A DNA stretch of 64,000 nt from Victivallales bacterium. GTDB lineage: Bacteria; Verrucomicrobiota; Lentisphaeria; Victivallales; UBA1829. Where the stretch lies: contig JAEEQN010000007.1 of the NCBI GenBank assembly GCA_016285345.1, positions 30,240 through 94,239 of the forward strand, read 5' to 3'. Each line of letters opens with the position of its first letter. Positions within the stretch are counted from its first letter, which is position 1. Shown here piece after piece: positions 1 to 8,686 of the stretch. The notes beneath the pieces were generated by a model that made no database searches, was not told where the DNA came from, and saw nothing but the letters and a program-made list of their open reading frames with translations. Position numbers and translations under genes: made by a program.

Positions 1-1
1 C

Positions 2-541
2 TCCATCGTCTGGTACGCGCCGGAACGGTACATTCTCGGTTTCTGGGAAGACGGAACCGATGCCTGGGTTGGCCTCAGCCTGGACTTCGGCGGAAGCGAG
101 TGGACTCTGGCCGGCTGCGGCGACTTCGACGGCGACGGCAAGGATTCCGTGCTGATGAACTACAACAACGGCCAGAGCTTCTACACGGCCGATATTGACG
201 GGGTGCAGTCGCTCGGCAGTGCCATCTGGAACGGCTGGGAAGTCCGCGCCATCGGCGATTTTTCCGACGACGGCAAGGACGACATCATCCTCTACTACAA
301 AAATACCGGATCCATTGTCATGTGCGCCGACGGCGACATCGACAGCTATGTGAACGTTGGCCAGATTGATGCGTCAGACTGGTTCGTGGCCGGCGCCGGC
401 GACTACAACGGCGATGGAATGGACGATTTGCTTGTCCGCCAGTATTCGACCGGTACGCTCGGCTACTACAGCTCGGCTGACCAGAGCCAGTGGGTCAAAC
501 TCGGCGACGGCGTTGACATGAACTGGACCGTCATCGCATAA
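2..541 (+). CDS. VCBS/FG-GAP repeat surface protein, 3' part only
   Basis: The reading frame is open from the first bases of the window, so the start lies upstream; about 179 C-terminal codons are visible, ending in TAA. The protein shows successive beta-propeller-like repeats of the FG-GAP/VCBS type, each with an acidic calcium-loop motif: GDFDGDGKD, GDFSDDGKDD and GDYNGDGMDD. Such repeats occur in large secreted adhesins and in extracellular enzymes with appended propeller domains. No catalytic domain is visible in this piece. It is followed by a good intrinsic terminator, so it is the last gene of its unit. What the N-terminal part does cannot be told from here. Confidence 0.8.
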   Translation, partial: SIVWYAPERYILGFWEDGTDAWVGLSLDFGGSEWTLAGCGDFDGDGKDSVLMNYNNGQSFYTADIDGVQSLGSAIWNGWEVRAIGDFSDDGKDDIILYYKNTGSIVMCADGDIDSYVNVGQIDASDWFVAGAGDYNGDGMDDLLVRQYSTGTLGYYSSADQSQWVKLGDGVDMNWTVIA

Positions 542-632
542 AGTGTGCCGGGAATGCGCGGCTTACGCTCGCGCACACGGCAAGCCGTGCTGATACTGCG
601 CCAGGCTCCGACTGGACACAAAGAACAGCGTT

Positions 633-667
633 CCCCTGCTCTCCGATACCGGGTGCAGGGGCTTTTT
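633..667 (+). terminator. Intrinsic terminator after the VCBS-repeat gene
   Basis: A perfect 7-bp stem (CCCCTGC and GCAGGGG) with a 15-nt loop is followed by C and five T residues. It lies about 90 nt after the stop codon of the upstream gene and 100 nt before olsB. Confidence 0.7.
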
Positions 668-768
668 CAAAGAAAAAGACTGAAAAACCGCGATTCGCGA
701 TTGAAAAACAGGAAATCGGCGTTAAGTTATATAGAATATAAAACCTTGACCCGCCCCAGGAACCGACC

Positions 769-1596
769 GTGGATTTCAATACCGACAATCTGCTTCAGAA
801 AATCATCACTCCGCCCCTCGTGGCGGAAAATGACGCCTATTTGCTCAAGTTCGCGGAAAGCGAGGACGAGGTTTTCGCCGCGCAGAAACTCCGCTACCGG
901 GTGTTCAACTGCGAACAGAACCGCGGGCTCGACTCCGCCAAGGACGCCGAGTTCGACCGGGACGAGTTCGACGAGGGCGCGGCGCACCTGATCGTCTTCG
1001 ACAAGGCGAACGGGATGCCGATCGGCACGTACCGCGCGATCGGTCAGCCGGGCAACGACCCGGAAAAGATGTACTCCGCCCGCGAATACGAGGTCAACGG
1101 CATTGAGCGTTATGTGCCGCGGATCATCGAAGTAGGACGTTCCTGCGTGGACAAGGATTACCGCAACGGCGCCGTGGTGGCGTTTCTGTGGAGCGGGATG
1201 GCCGCGATCACGCTGCGCTCGGGCTGCCGTTACCTGTGCGGCTGCGTAAGTCTGGAAGACGCTCGGCCCGCGGTCGCGTGGGCCGTCTACGAATCACTGC
1301 GCGCAAAAGGGCTGTATTTCCCGGACGTCGACTTCAAGGCGCGTCCTCAGTTCAGTTTTCCCCGTCCGGATCAGGCGGAAATCGAAAGCATCCTGAACGA
1401 CCGTGCGCGTCTCCGCGCCGCCATGCCGCCGCTTCTGAAGGGCTACATCACGATCGGCGCGAAACTCCTCGGCGAACCTGCGTTCGACTATGAATTCGGC
1501 TCGATCGACTTGCCCGTCATGGTCGACATGTGGCGTCTGCCGGACCGTTACCACAAGCATTTCTTCCCGAATAACGTCACATTTCCGGGAGACTGA
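769..1596 (+). CDS. olsB: OlsB-like GNAT N-acyltransferase (ornithine lipid synthesis, first step)
   Basis: A 275-aa protein starting at GTG, with AGGAA six nt upstream. It resembles the COG3176 hemolysin-like/OlsB acyltransferases, GNAT-fold enzymes that move a 3-hydroxyacyl group from acyl-ACP to the alpha-amino group of ornithine (or another amino acid) to give a lyso-aminolipid. The family mark LRYRVF lies near residues 41-46, followed by an acidic stretch (EFDRDEFDE), and the core strand EVGRSCVDKDYR lies near 121-132. The next gene, 3 nt away, is a PlsC-type O-acyltransferase, which is the classical olsB-olsA pair and supports ornithine-lipid synthesis. The acceptor amino acid (ornithine, lysine, glycine or other) cannot be read from the sequence. 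An N-acyl-amino-acid synthase of the FeeM type is the main alternative. Confidence 0.8.
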   Translation: MDFNTDNLLQKIITPPLVAENDAYLLKFAESEDEVFAAQKLRYRVFNCEQNRGLDSAKDAEFDRDEFDEGAAHLIVFDKANGMPIGTYRAIGQPGNDPEKMYSAREYEVNGIERYVPRIIEVGRSCVDKDYRNGAVVAFLWSGMAAITLRSGCRYLCGCVSLEDARPAVAWAVYESLRAKGLYFPDVDFKARPQFSFPRPDQAEIESILNDRARLRAAMPPLLKGYITIGAKLLGEPAFDYEFGSIDLPVMVDMWRLPDRYHKHFFPNNVTFPGD

Positions 1597-1599
1597 CCG

Positions 1600-2439
1600 A
1601 TGCGGATTCTGCGCAGGATTTACCGTGTGATCGCGCTTTTCCTGTGGGGGAGCTGGCACGGCATCTACTGCCTTCCGATCCGCTATCTCTACGAGGAGGA
1701 GCACAGCATCCGCCGCATGGCGCTCCAGACGAAATACTGGGGCGGCGGCATCGTCAAAATCCTCGGCATCCGCACGACCGTCCACGGCGATCCGGAGGAA
1801 TACAGAAAGACCGGCGGACTGGTCGTGGCGAACCATCAGAGTTACGTCGACATCTTCCTGCACGCGTCCATTTTCGGACTGCGGTTCACGCCGAAAAAGG
1901 AAATCAAATCCTGGCCGGTCCTGGGCTGGTACACCGACATGATCCGCCCGATCTGGGTCGACCGCGACTCCAAACAGAGCGCCGCGAACCTCATGGAACA
2001 GTTCCGCGACACTCTGCGGAAGAAGATCCCGCTGATCGTCTATCCCGAGGGGACCACGTCCGACGGGCAGCACGGTCTGAAGGAGTTCAAGACCACGCCG
2101 TTCGAGACCGTTTGCGGCACGGACATCCCCATTCAGCCCATGATTTCCATTTATCGCGTCGCAGAAGGCGACATGCATCCGGCCTGGTACGGCGATGCCA
2201 CGTTCATGCCCCACTTGTGGGCAATCCTCGGCAACCGCCGGTCCACCGCCGACGTCTACATCCTCCCGCTCATCTACCCGGAGGGCCGGAACCGCAAACA
2301 GCTGGCGAAAGCCGTGCGCGACGCCATGCTGAAGGCCTATTGCGAACATACCGGATGGGTGCCGCCCGATCCGCCGGAATCGCCCGCCATGCCGGAAACA
2401 AAAGCACAGGAGACCGAACGTGAACAACAGCACGCTTGA
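1600..2439 (+). CDS. olsA: OlsA-like 1-acyl-glycerol-3-phosphate/lyso-ornithine-lipid O-acyltransferase
   Basis: A 279-aa membrane-associated acyltransferase of the PlsC family. The catalytic H-X4-D box is NHQSYVD (H79 and D84) and the acceptor-binding box is YPEGTTS near 148-154. A hydrophobic N-terminal segment (about 8-25) probably anchors it to the inner membrane. Pairing with olsB immediately upstream makes acylation of lyso-ornithine lipid the likely job. Ordinary lysophosphatidic acid acylation (PlsC) is the alternative, and some members do both. The last 20 nt overlap the start of the next gene, so the operon is translationally tight. Confidence 0.78.
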   Translation: MRILRRIYRVIALFLWGSWHGIYCLPIRYLYEEEHSIRRMALQTKYWGGGIVKILGIRTTVHGDPEEYRKTGGLVVANHQSYVDIFLHASIFGLRFTPKKEIKSWPVLGWYTDMIRPIWVDRDSKQSAANLMEQFRDTLRKKIPLIVYPEGTTSDGQHGLKEFKTTPFETVCGTDIPIQPMISIYRVAEGDMHPAWYGDATFMPHLWAILGNRRSTADVYILPLIYPEGRNRKQLAKAVRDAMLKAYCEHTGWVPPDPPESPAMPETKAQETEREQQHA

Positions 2440-3163
2440 AAAGCTCTCCGCCGTGTGGACGCTCGCGACCGGGCGTCCCCTGCCGTTCCTGCCGGAACCG
2501 AAGAGTATCCCGGAGGATTTTCCGGTCTGGTTCCCGCTGGTCGGGCTGGTCATCGGACTGGCCTGCGCCATGATCGCCTGGATTGTCGTCTGGCTCTTCG
2601 GTGATTTCGCGGGAGCGATGTTCTCCGGCATCCTGATCGCGCTTCTGCTGGAAATCCTCACAGGATGGCGCGGATTCAACGGTTCGGCCCTCTTCGCCAT
2701 GCGTTTCTTCCCGAAAGCAGCCAATTCCGCTCCAGACAGATTCACAGCCCAGCCGATGTTCTTCGGCGCGGTCTTCTTCGCCGTCCGCGCCATCATGCTC
2801 GCGGCGGCAGTGAACGCCGAAGGGACATGCTGGCTGATCGCCGTTCTGCTGTGCTCGTACTTCGCGCGCGAGGAACTCAGCGCCGCGACATCGCCGTCCG
2901 GCACGGAACTGATCCGCTCGAACGCCACGGAACGCCGGAAAGGCGCTGTGGCGGGCTGCGTCCTGATCCTGCTGTTCATCCTGGTCAGCCGCCGCATCTG
3001 GGGCGCCGCCGGGATGTTCCTGCTCACATGGCTGACCAGCTGGTATCTGATCAAACGGACCGAAAACGGCACGCTCCAGCTTGACCGCAGGGCATTCGAC
3101 ACGGCAGCCTATCTGATCGAGACCGCGCTGCTGATCCTCACCGTGGTCTGCGTGCACCGCTGA
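2420..3163 (+). CDS. CobS-like polytopic membrane protein with a degenerate active site
   Basis: A 247-aa protein with five to six predicted membrane segments. GTG start with AGGAG upstream; it overlaps the end of olsA by 20 nt. The fold signature is that of adenosylcobinamide-GDP ribazoletransferase (CobS): an N-terminal part ending in PLVGLVIGL (about 39-47), then LEILTG near 78-82, where CobS carries a conserved Asp-rich G-G-x-H-x-D-G-x-x-D stretch that binds Mg2+. Here that stretch reads GWRGFNGSAL, without those acidic residues. No other cobalamin gene lies nearby, and the neighbours are lipid and glycan genes. It is therefore probably a relative used for something else, perhaps another CDP- or GDP-linked or prenyl-type transfer in the membrane. 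A second such protein lies at 26372-27268. The family call is from memory of the pattern and is moderate. Confidence 0.55.
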   Translation: MNNSTLEKLSAVWTLATGRPLPFLPEPKSIPEDFPVWFPLVGLVIGLACAMIAWIVVWLFGDFAGAMFSGILIALLLEILTGWRGFNGSALFAMRFFPKAANSAPDRFTAQPMFFGAVFFAVRAIMLAAAVNAEGTCWLIAVLLCSYFAREELSAATSPSGTELIRSNATERRKGAVAGCVLILLFILVSRRIWGAAGMFLLTWLTSWYLIKRTENGTLQLDRRAFDTAAYLIETALLILTVVCVHR

Positions 3164-3174
3164 AAGGTTCCGGC

Positions 3175-4914
3175 ATGTCCAGCACCATTCTGAACCAGCA
3201 GCCCGGGAACCCCGCCGGAACATGCCGCACGCCGTGGCTGTTTTTCCTTGCGGCGCTTCTGCTCGCCGTGCCGCTGGCGTATTTCGCGGACATGCCGGAG
3301 CGCGACATCGCGACCCGGTATGCGCCGATGGCGGAAGCGTTCGCGGAGGGGAATTGGGCCTATGCGTTTCATCCGCGCATCCCGATGCTGTATCCGACGC
3401 TCTGCGGCATGCTTGTATGGCTTGGCGGAATCACCGGATTCACGGCGGCAAAGTTTCTCAGCGTGACGTGTTTCGCGGCATCGGTCTTTCCATTGTTCAG
3501 CGTCATGAGACGCGTCTTCGGCGAACGAATTGCGTGTGGCGCACTTCTGGTCTACATCGTCAATCCCTTCATGCTCCGGCTCGCCGGAACCGGGCTCCGC
3601 GAAAACATGAAGTGTCTGCTGCTGGTCCTGATCGTCCACGCGATCTTCCTGATCATGGAAAACCCGGATTCGTTCGCGCGGTATCTCTACCTGGGGCTCG
3701 CGGCGGGGACCGTCATGATCACGCGCTCGGAGATGATCCTGTTCTGCGGGGTTGTCCTGTTCGGCGTCATGCTCCGGGAAGCGCGCTGGAGTCTGAATGC
3801 GGTTCGCAACGGTTTTGAAGCTGAACATGCAAAAAAGAAGTTCATTCCGGTGCCGTACCGGAGTCTCGCGTGTACGCTGCTTGCCGCCGGACTGGTATTC
3901 CTTCCCGCCGTCGTCAATCATGCGGTATTCGGGTTGGCTACGCCGGAGGTCCGGTATCTCCAAATATTCGAAAAAGTATTCGGACGCGCACCGTCTCTGA
4001 TTGATGCGGCAATGATCGCCGGGCTGACTCCGTTTGCGATGGCCGCGGCGGCGAAGATACTGGCGCGCATTTTCGCCGGAAAATCCATGAAACCAATGCT
4101 GATCGTCTGCGGCGTTTTGTTCGCCACATTCCTCGCCGTCCTGTTCATCCGACAAATGCTCCGGGCGGATTCCGAGGTCATGAAAGAGTTCTTACTCACG
4201 TTCGAACGCGCGTTCGATCCCCTGTGGACGGCGCCCGCGCTCGTCGGACTGGCGTTCCGACTCCGCGACTGTGAGTTTTCCTCCGGCGAAAAACTTCTGC
4301 TCGCGTTCATCGCCGTTCATACGGGCGTGGTTGCCGCCCAACTCCTTTTCTACGACCGGACGCTCACATTCTCCGTGCGCTATCTGCTTCCCGTGTCCCC
4401 GCTCGGATTCGGCTGGACGTTCTGCGGCGTCACGGTCATCGCCGGACTGTTTGCGCGATATCTGCCGCACGTCTCCATACGAGCAGCTCTTAACGTCCTG
4501 CTTGTCGCGTATGTCCTTGGAGCGCTGTTCCACTGCCTCGGCCCGATCCTGAAGGACTATTTCGAGCCGCGCCACAAGGCCGTCCGCAACGGCACGTTTC
4601 AGCTCGAGGCGCTCTTCCGCGCCAATCCGCCCGCGCACTCACTGGCCGCCGCTCCAGGATTTGACTTGATTGAATACGAAAGCTGCACCGCGCCCGGCAT
4701 CTATTTCGAAGATGACAACAAATACACCGTTTCCGCCTACCTCGCCGGAGGCCGCCGCGTCCGCGACCTGCAAAACGCCGATTTCTACGTGTCCGAAGCG
4801 AGTGCGGTTCCCGCCCCGCCGCCGGACGGCACCTGGGTCCCCGTAAGCGAACCGGTTCCGATGGAACGAGGAACGTTCTGCACGGTATTCCGCAGGAAGG
4901 AGGCCCCGTTATGA
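3175..4914 (+). CDS. GT-C fold membrane glycosyltransferase (PMT/ArnT-like)
   Basis: A 579-aa protein with about ten membrane segments and a C-terminal soluble domain of about 120 aa, the build of GT-C glycosyltransferases such as ArnT/PMT_2. The first segment (about 21-37) is followed by an acidic motif PERD (about 41-44) at the place where these enzymes carry the metal- or catalysis-linked Asp/Glu. They use polyprenyl-phosphate sugars as donors on the outer face of the inner membrane. It lies between the CobS-like gene and a WbaP-type transferase, with an ATGA overlap at its end, so it likely decorates the glycan or lipid built by this operon. The sugar and acceptor are unknown. Confidence 0.65.
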   Translation: MSSTILNQQPGNPAGTCRTPWLFFLAALLLAVPLAYFADMPERDIATRYAPMAEAFAEGNWAYAFHPRIPMLYPTLCGMLVWLGGITGFTAAKFLSVTCFAASVFPLFSVMRRVFGERIACGALLVYIVNPFMLRLAGTGLRENMKCLLLVLIVHAIFLIMENPDSFARYLYLGLAAGTVMITRSEMILFCGVVLFGVMLREARWSLNAVRNGFEAEHAKKKFIPVPYRSLACTLLAAGLVFLPAVVNHAVFGLATPEVRYLQIFEKVFGRAPSLIDAAMIAGLTPFAMAAAAKILARIFAGKSMKPMLIVCGVLFATFLAVLFIRQMLRADSEVMKEFLLTFERAFDPLWTAPALVGLAFRLRDCEFSSGEKLLLAFIAVHTGVVAAQLLFYDRTLTFSVRYLLPVSPLGFGWTFCGVTVIAGLFARYLPHVSIRAALNVLLVAYVLGALFHCLGPILKDYFEPRHKAVRNGTFQLEALFRANPPAHSLAAAPGFDLIEYESCTAPGIYFEDDNKYTVSAYLAGGRRVRDLQNADFYVSEASAVPAPPPDGTWVPVSEPVPMERGTFCTVFRRKEAPL

Positions 4915-6296
4915 CAGCCGGACGAATCCGCATCCTGTTCCTGATGCTCGCGGACGCCATGGCGCTGTCCTGCTGCTGGCTCGGCACGGCCGCGGTCTAT
5001 CACGCCATGGGCGGAGACTACACGATGTCCACCTACACGGCCATGTGGCCGTTCCTGTTCGTCTTCATCCTGCTCGCTGCGGTCATGCGGCTCTACCACG
5101 GCAACCCGTTCTCTCCGGGCATGGCACTGGATCCCGTGGAGGAGATGCGGCGGCGCGTCTACACGATCCTGGTCACGTATCTGCTGCTCTTCTGTTACCT
5201 CACATTCTCCCGGGAAACCGAGCATTATTCGCGCGTGGTCATTGCGGTCAGCGCATTCCTGAACCTTTTCCTTGTCGGCCTCGTCCGCAATCTGGTCCGG
5301 AGACTCCTTAAAGGACTGAATATCGGCCAGATACCCGTCCTCATCGCGGGCGCGGGAAAATGCGGACGCAAACTTGAGGGGGAAATCCGGGACAACGCGC
5401 ATTTCGGACTCCGGGTCGTCGGATTCGTCGACGACAATCCCGCCATTCAGGACCGTCTCGGTTCGCTCTCCGACGCCCCGGCTGTCGCCGCCCGTACCGG
5501 CGCGGAGTTCCTCATCTGCTGTCTCCCGCCTCAGGCGATCACGAAGTATCTGCGCGACTACATCAGGCGTTTCCGGCAGATTCTGCTCATGACCGACGAC
5601 ATCGGTATCCCCGTCGCATGGGGCACGCCGGTCTGTCTGCGCGAGCTCGCCGGACTTGAAATCCGCAATCAGCTTCTCCGTCCGGTTCCGCGCCTTACAA
5701 AATCCATTCTTGAGTTCATTCTCGCATGCACCAGCATCGTGGTGCTGATCCCGGTATTTCTGGTCCTGGCGGTCGTCGTGAAGCTCTCCAGCAGGGGACC
5801 GGTCCTGTACCGCGCCGACCGGCTCGGCAAAAACGGACGCCCCATCCACGTCTGGAAGTTCCGCACGATGTACACCGACGCCGACGACCAGCTCGAACAA
5901 CTCCTGTCCAACGATCCGAAGCTCGCCGCCGAATGGCGCGCCAACTTCAAGCTCGAACATGATCCGCGCATCACGCCCATCGGGCGTATCCTCCGCAGGA
6001 CCAGCCTCGACGAACTTCCGCAGTTCTTCAACGTCATCACGGGCGAACTTGCCATGATCGGGCCGCGCCCCATCGTGAAGGCCGAGGTCGACTATTACGG
6101 CGACAATTACGAGGTTTTCTCGCGCATCAAGCCCGGCATTACCGGTCTGTGGCAGGTGTCCGGACGCAACGACACCGGCTACGGCAAACGCATTCTGCTC
6201 GATATGTGGTACATTCGCAACTGGTCCGTCTGGCTGGACATCCACATTTTCTTTGCCACCATCGCCGAGGTCGTCAAATGCAGAGGCGCACGATGA
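4911..6296 (+). CDS. Polyprenyl glycosylphosphotransferase (WbaP/WcaJ type)
   Basis: A 461-aa initiating transferase that moves a sugar-1-phosphate from a UDP-sugar to undecaprenyl phosphate, the first step of an exopolysaccharide or O-antigen repeat unit. It has four N-terminal membrane segments (about 8-30, 44-62, 84-100, 107-125), a CoA-binding-like domain with the glycine-rich IAGAGKCG (about 145-152), a membrane hairpin (about 266-290) and the C-terminal catalytic domain with WKFRTM (315-320), SLDELPQ (365-371) and GPRPIV (384-389). It is full length. The start ATG overlaps the upstream stop as ATGA and is preceded by AAGGAGG, so the two are translationally coupled. The sugar specificity (galactose or glucose) is not readable. 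Confidence 0.88.
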   Translation: MTAGRIRILFLMLADAMALSCCWLGTAAVYHAMGGDYTMSTYTAMWPFLFVFILLAAVMRLYHGNPFSPGMALDPVEEMRRRVYTILVTYLLLFCYLTFSRETEHYSRVVIAVSAFLNLFLVGLVRNLVRRLLKGLNIGQIPVLIAGAGKCGRKLEGEIRDNAHFGLRVVGFVDDNPAIQDRLGSLSDAPAVAARTGAEFLICCLPPQAITKYLRDYIRRFRQILLMTDDIGIPVAWGTPVCLRELAGLEIRNQLLRPVPRLTKSILEFILACTSIVVLIPVFLVLAVVVKLSSRGPVLYRADRLGKNGRPIHVWKFRTMYTDADDQLEQLLSNDPKLAAEWRANFKLEHDPRITPIGRILRRTSLDELPQFFNVITGELAMIGPRPIVKAEVDYYGDNYEVFSRIKPGITGLWQVSGRNDTGYGKRILLDMWYIRNWSVWLDIHIFFATIAEVVKCRGAR

Positions 6297-7402
6297 AAAC
6301 CGCACTGATCCACTACTGGATGACCGCCATGCGTGGCGGGGAAAATGTCCTCGCAGAACTCTGCAGGCTGTACCCTGACGCAGACATCTTCACGCACGCC
6401 TGGAATCGCGACAGACTCCACGAACCGTTTTCTTCGCATAAGGTCACAGAAACCTTTATCGCGCGTCTTCCCGGCGCGCGCAACGCCTGCCAGAGGTATC
6501 TGCCGATCATGCCCGCGGCGCTCCGCCGCCTCGACTTCTCGCCATACGACCTCATCATTTCCAGCGAATCCGGCCCGGCGAAAGGCATCCGGAAGCCGTC
6601 CGGCTCGGTCCATGTCTGCTACTGCCACACGCCCATGCGCTACCTGTGGGACATGAGCGACATGTATTATCAGGCCGCCGGCCCCGGCGGCAAGCTAGCC
6701 ATGAAGCTGTTCCTCCGCCGCTTGCGGGACTACGACCGGCGTTCCGCCGACGCCGTGGACCATTTCATCGCGAACAGCGCGTTCGTGGCCGAGCGCATCC
6801 GCCGCATCTACGGCAGGGAATCCATCGTGATCCACCCTCCGGTCAATTCCGCATTCTTCAGCGATCCGGGACGCCCCGGCGCGAACGCCCCGACGCGCGA
6901 TTATTATCTGTGCGCCGGACAAATCACGCATTACAAACGCGTCGGGATCGCTGTCCGCGCCTGCTTGAAACTCGGACGCCGTCTGATTGTTGCCGGAGAC
7001 GGCCCCGAACGTGCGGAAATCATGCAGGTCGCCGCAGGCTCTCCCCTGATCACATTCGAAAACCTCTGTTCCAACGAACGCTTCCGCGAACTCTTCACGA
7101 ATGCCCGCGCCCTGATCTTCCCCGGCATCGAGGACTTCGGCATCATCCCCCTGGAGGCACAGGCCGCCGGGACTCCGGTGATCGCATTCGGGAAAGGCGG
7201 CGCGCTGGAAACCGTGTTGCCCGGCCGGACCGGCCTTTTCTTCCCCGAACAGACTCCGGAAGCGCTCGCAAACACCATCGAAGAATTCGAGGCGGCTCCG
7301 GCATGGGATCCCGCCGTCTGCACGGAACATGCTGCCATGTTCAACCCGGAACGTTTCCGCGCGGAAATCGACGCCTTCGTCCGCTCCGTGATGAAGGCTT
7401 GA
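6293..7402 (+). CDS. GT4-family glycosyltransferase
   Basis: A 369-aa cytoplasmic GT-B enzyme. The start ATG overlaps the upstream TGA as ATGA, and a longer frame upstream only reads through the previous gene. The N-terminal motif RGGENVL (about 14-20) and the C-terminal E-x7-E box EDFGIIPLE (E280, E288) followed by AAGTPVIA mark a GT4 retaining transferase, close to the WbaZ/mannosyltransferase group. It is expected to add a sugar to the lipid-linked product of the WbaP-type enzyme just upstream. It is the last gene of the olsB-to-GT4 unit; no strong terminator follows within 100 nt. Confidence 0.82.
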   Translation: MKTALIHYWMTAMRGGENVLAELCRLYPDADIFTHAWNRDRLHEPFSSHKVTETFIARLPGARNACQRYLPIMPAALRRLDFSPYDLIISSESGPAKGIRKPSGSVHVCYCHTPMRYLWDMSDMYYQAAGPGGKLAMKLFLRRLRDYDRRSADAVDHFIANSAFVAERIRRIYGRESIVIHPPVNSAFFSDPGRPGANAPTRDYYLCAGQITHYKRVGIAVRACLKLGRRLIVAGDGPERAEIMQVAAGSPLITFENLCSNERFRELFTNARALIFPGIEDFGIIPLEAQAAGTPVIAFGKGGALETVLPGRTGLFFPEQTPEALANTIEEFEAAPAWDPAVCTEHAAMFNPERFRAEIDAFVRSVMKA

Positions 7403-7785
7403 TGTGCTCCGTCCTTTGGTCCGGATGTTCCGGGGATGCGTCTTGTTCGCCGACCGACCTTGCCCTTTTTTTGATAATCCGTCAATTGTCAGTCGTCCTC
7501 TCAATCGATTTTAGCGAAATCGGAGAATCAGTCCCCGGTTCCGAGCGCAAAAACAAAAAAGCGAGAGTTGTACATCTCTGTTTATGAGCCGTTCGCTGTG
7601 GCGTTCCACAGGCCGTCAACAAAAAATCATTCGCCTCATGCCGGATGTGATGGCCAGGATGGACTTGTTTTTAGAGAAGAATGCTGAATCTTGTGTTTGT
7701 TTTTCGGGTTTCGCCTTGTAATTCCACGGAAGTTCAAGTATATTTTTGGAGCATCATCACCAACATAACCGGAAAAGGAAAGGCT
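7403..7785 (+). other. Gene-free stretch between the envelope operon and the DUF1805 gene
   Basis: No credible gene is seen. It contains a short stem (CGATTT and AAATCG, 7505-7521) and, at its right end, the promoter described separately. Confidence 0.5.
7716..7744 (+). promoter_or_regulatory. RpoD-like promoter of the DUF1805 gene
   Basis: TTGTAA, 17-nt spacer, TATATT. The expected transcript start is about 35 nt before the ATG. Confidence 0.6.
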
Positions 7786-8070
7786 ATGGACCATAAAATC
7801 ATTCTTGACGGAAACCAGTTCGACGGATACGCGATCCCGTCCGGGAATACGTTCATTCTCGTCATCAAGGGGAAGAACGGATTCCTGGGGTGCGGCTACA
7901 TCTCGCTTGAGACTGCTGAAAAAGTCGGCGATGCGGTCGCCATCGTCAGCGGGGTGAAGAATTTCGACGACATGCTGAACGCCCAGGTGAAAGGCGTTTC
8001 ATCCGCCGCCGCGAAACTCGGTGTCGTTCCCGGCATGTCCGGCAGAGACGCTCTGCTGAAAATGAAGTGA
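7786..8070 (+). CDS. DUF1805 family protein (YunC-like)
   Basis: A 94-aa protein. The ATG at 7786 follows AAGGAAAGG and fits the family N-terminus; a longer frame starting at 7681 has no such site. The pattern CGYISLETAEKVGDAVAIV and the C-terminal LGVVPGMSGRDAL match the DUF1805/COG3377 family, small conserved proteins known from Bacillus YunC and archaea whose biochemical role is not established. It is monocistronic with its own promoter and is the last intact core-type gene before the accessory island. Confidence 0.75.
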   Translation: MDHKIILDGNQFDGYAIPSGNTFILVIKGKNGFLGCGYISLETAEKVGDAVAIVSGVKNFDDMLNAQVKGVSSAAAKLGVVPGMSGRDALLKMK

Positions 8071-8100
8071 TTCCGTACCTGGAACAGTGCGAACGACGCC

Positions 8101-8301
8101 TCAGATGCAATAATCCCAGAAGCCCTCATCCGCGCGCCGGGTGCGGCAGGAGTCCAGGATGTCTTCGAGCGTAATCTTTTTTTCCGTGACTTCCCGGATG
8201 TCGTTGTTCAGACGTTGCCAGACGTTCCGCATCGGGCACAGCGCCTGACGGTTGCATTTCTCCGGCGAAGTCGCGCAGCCCACCACGGAGATCGGGCCCT
8301 C
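8101..8301 (-). pseudogene. Rrf2/IscR-type regulator, C-terminal fragment
   Basis: About 66 codons matching the C-terminal third of Rrf2-family regulators: EGPIS, then three cysteines (C-x6-C-x5-C) of the Fe-S or redox-sensing cluster site, then the helix NVWQRLNNDIREV and ITLEDIL. The match runs up to the conserved EGP, where a TAG stop and unrelated DNA begin (8302 onward). The HTH half, about 85 residues, is missing and was not found elsewhere in the window. Without a DNA-binding domain this is a remnant. The break coincides with the left edge of the AT-richer island, so insertion or deletion at this point removed the 5' part. Confidence 0.7.
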
Positions 8302-8686
8302 CTAAGAAAAGGGAGGAAGCGGACGGGTTGGGGAGCGTATTGTCCCCTTACTCCATAAGCAAAGGGGCGTTACTGATGTCCAGATTGCTCATATTGAAGC
8401 AAGGAGTTTTGGCATAGACCAGGAAAATAAAAAATGCGCGATTGAGAGGACAACCGCGCGGATATTCAAATAGATGGTCGGCGTAATGGATTCGAAACAG
8501 CGCTTCTCCGTTTGAGGGTAAAACCTTATAAAACCGTTAAATTTCTGAACTATTTTTGCGTTGCGAAACGTCGACCTCTCAAACTTTTGGAGGACGAAAG
8601 GAGAAAAAAACGTGCACTTTTGAGCATGGAAATAGAGAGGTCGAGGTTTTTATATGTTGAATTGCGAGAATTGGGTTAAATGCTCC
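8302..8686. other. Gene-free left edge of the accessory island
   Basis: No coding signal is seen. The stretch is AT-richer than the left side. It carries an inverted pair of the 9-mer CGACCTCTC (8572-8580) and GAGAGGTCG (8635-8643), the second followed by a short T run, and the first copy of the direct repeat listed at 8635-8668. Confidence 0.5.
8635..8668 (+). repeat. 34-nt imperfect direct repeat, left copy (flanks the ATPase gene)
   Basis: Begins GAGAGGTCG and ends TTGCGAG; 28 of 34 positions agree with the copy at 10067-10100. Both copies are preceded at a short distance by GCATGG. Together they bracket the ATPase gene. Confidence 0.55.

Noticed and set aside
1294..3102. Long open frame of 602 codons on the minus strand
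   Set aside because: It lies opposite olsB, olsA and the CobS-like gene, has no domain pattern and arises from high-GC codon bias.
6149..6292. Longer N-terminus for the GT4 gene
   Set aside because: The extra codons are a frame-shifted reading of the WbaP-type gene, while the ATG at 6293 has an ATGA overlap and a typical family start.
8302..8686. Search for the missing N-terminal half of the Rrf2 regulator here or near 22 kb
   Set aside because: No winged-helix segment of the Rrf2 type was found on either side of the island.
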